Shown here: in pieces, positions 5,781 through 7,031 of the stretch
How positions within the stretch are numbered: position 1 is the stretch's first letter
Layout: each line of letters starts with the position of its first letter
From: Victivallales bacterium
GTDB taxonomy: Bacteria; Verrucomicrobiota; Lentisphaeria; Oligosphaerales; Oligosphaeraceae
Length of the DNA stretch: 7,031 bases
Assembly: GCA_017538465.1 (NCBI GenBank)
Contig: JAFYIW010000208.1
Location: 1 to 7,031, forward strand
Direction: 5' to 3'
Made by a program: the position numbers and the translations under genes
Notes under the pieces: generated by a model
Seen by the model: the letters and a program-made list of their open reading frames with translations, nothing else
The model's database searches: none
What the model was told of the DNA's origin: nothing

Positions 5781-7031
5781 TCAGCCAAATGTCCCCAGGG
5801 CATTCAGGATGATGATCAGAATGGCGATGGGCGAGATGAAGCGGATGGCGAAAGACCAGGCGGAGCAGGGCGTGATGCCCACGCCCTGGAGGCTCTTGTT
5901 GTAGGGCGGGGTGTCGGAAAGTCCGGCCATCCACTGGAAGATATTGACGTGGGCGATCTTCTCGGCACCCTGCTGGAGTTCCTCGGTGGCCTTCCGGGTG
6001 GTCCAGACCCATGCCGCAAAGAGCGCAGTCAAGAGTCCGGCGGAGGTGATCATCCAGTTGTTGGTGAGGCCGTCCAGAAAGTCCAGCCAGTCGCCGCCGT
6101 AGGCACCATTGCCGAAGGCCTTGCAGAGCCCCTGGTGAATCCATTCCAGGCGGCTCCAGTCCAGCGCGGAGATGCAGGAGAGGATGCCGCCGGCGCCGAT
6201 GACCAGGTAGGTCAGGAGGATGGCGGGCTTGCGTTTGAGCTTGGTGTGGTCCAAGAGGAAGGTGATGCCGCATTCGATCAGCGAGGCCGCGCTGGTCATG
6301 GCGGCGATGGTGAGCATGATGAAGAAGAGTCCCGCCCACAGCCATCCCAGGGGAATCTGGTTGAAGGTGGCGGGGAGGATTTGAAAGATGAGTCCGGGGC
6401 CGGCATTGGGTTGCAATCCCATGGCGAAGACGGCGGGGAAGATGGCCAGGCCCGCCAGTAGAGCGGCGCCAGTGTCCAGCAGAATCACCCAAAGAGCGGA
6501 GGAGAAGAGGTTGTCGGACTTCTTCTGGTAGGAGCCGTAGGTGATGGAGATGGCCATGCCCAGCGAGAGCGAATAGAAGGAGTGCCCTAGCGCGGCGATC
6601 ACGCTGCCGGAGTTGAGTTTGGAGAAGTCCGGAACGAAAAGAAAGCGGATGCCTTTTCCCGCGCCGTCCAGACTCACGCTGCGTGCGATGACGACCAGCA
6701 ACAGGATGAGGAGCATCGGCATGAGCACTTTCGACCAGCGTTCGATGCCGCCCTTGATGCCGCCCCAGAGCATTGCGGAGGCGATGCCCAGGAACACCAG
6801 GTGGAAGAGAATCACGCGCCATGGTGAACTCAGGAAACTCACAAATTGCGCCTGCGCCTGCGCCACGGTGGTCAACTCGGAGAAGTTTCCGAAGAAGGCC
6901 AGCCGGACATACTCGATGATCCAGCCGCCGATGACGGAATAGTAGGTCAGGATGATGAGCGCGGCGGTCAGCGCGATGGCCCCCGTGGCCTGGAAGCCCC
7001 ATTTAAGTAGGATTAGCGCGACTACGAGGAA
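5781..7031 (-). CDS. Sodium-dependent transporter, NSS/SNF family (N-terminus missing)
   Basis: An open frame with no stop from the right edge to TGA at 5783-5781 encodes 416 residues of a neurotransmitter:sodium symporter family protein, which couples solute (often amino acid) uptake to Na+ in the cytoplasmic membrane. The frame enters with the TM3 motif LTYYSVIGGWIIEYV (around 6906-6950). It continues with the TM6 hallmark GHSFYSLSLGMAISITYGSY (6528-6587), then LLDTGAALLAGLAIFPAVFAMG (TM7), and GLFFIMLTIAAMTSAASLIECGITFLLD (TM8). Members usually have about 440-510 residues, so some 80 residues, including TM1 with part of the Na+ and substrate sites, lie beyond the window. In-frame TTG or ATG codons inside the window are not the real start. 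The acidic residue in TM7 would fit a chloride-independent bacterial member, but that alignment is by eye. The substrate is not determined. Confidence 0.92.
   Translation of the reverse strand, partial: FLVVALILLKWGFQATGAIALTAALIILTYYSVIGGWIIEYVRLAFFGNFSELTTVAQAQAQFVSFLSSPWRVILFHLVFLGIASAMLWGGIKGGIERWSKVLMPMLLILLLVVIARSVSLDGAGKGIRFLFVPDFSKLNSGSVIAALGHSFYSLSLGMAISITYGSYQKKSDNLFSSALWVILLDTGAALLAGLAIFPAVFAMGLQPNAGPGLIFQILPATFNQIPLGWLWAGLFFIMLTIAAMTSAASLIECGITFLLDHTKLKRKPAILLTYLVIGAGGILSCISALDWSRLEWIHQGLCKAFGNGAYGGDWLDFLDGLTNNWMITSAGLLTALFAAWVWTTRKATEELQQGAEKIAHVNIFQWMAGLSDTPPYNKSLQGVGITPCSAWSFAIRFISPIAILIIILNALGTFG

Noticed and set aside
6873..6875. Apparent TTG start of the NSS transporter
   Set aside because: The frame continues upstream with typical TM3 sequence to the window end, so this is an internal Leu codon.
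5650..7002. 450-codon minus-strand frame overlapping the NSS transporter
   Set aside because: It is longer than the frame with an apparent start, but the translation is an Arg/His/Pro-rich shadow. The NSS motifs are all in the neighbouring frame, which stays open to the window edge.

Overview
The window is about 7 kb of GC-rich bacterial DNA. It holds the 3' end of a tRNA (probably tRNA-Ser), four complete genes on the + strand and one gene on the - strand that runs off the right edge. Evidence for the lineage is weak. All genes are ordinary bacterial families. The short intergenic gaps carry degenerate 7-bp tandem repeats (AGGTCTT-, GGTAAAG- and TTAACCT-like). My recollection is that such AGGTCTTAGGTC-like filler occurs in Lentisphaerota and other PVC-group genomes, so I lean that way, but no marker gene confirms it.

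Layout: 1-30, tRNA 3' end with an encoded CCA. 31-346, no gene, but several GC-rich hairpins and a weak terminator-like site. 347-375, a strong sigma-70-type promoter with a 10-bp palindrome just upstream. 424-1809, an exported PhoA-family alkaline phosphatase with every metal ligand and the nucleophilic serine. 1811-1905, heptamer arrays in opposite orientations that form inverted repeats. 1915-3090, a YibE/F-family membrane protein. 3120-4064, an ABC-2-type ATPase starting at GTG behind a good Shine-Dalgarno. 4064-4233, two 60-bp tandem repeats with a strong hairpin, merging into a seven-unit heptamer array. 4234-4253, a GAAA-capped hairpin in the leader of the next gene. 4272-5723, a polytopic ABC-2-type permease. 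5724-5780, a short convergent gap. 5781-7031 (-), a neurotransmitter:sodium symporter (NSS/SNF) family transporter lacking its N-terminus.

The ATPase and permease very probably form one ABC transporter of unknown substrate. The YibE/F gene ends 29 bp before the ATPase and is likely co-transcribed with it. The phosphatase could head the same transcript, because no clear terminator separates it from yibE/F. The NSS transporter is convergent and independent.

I see no defence system, mobile element, CRISPR array or clearly new system. The most unusual content is intergenic: the period-7 repeats, the hairpin-bearing 60-bp units and the structured gene leaders.
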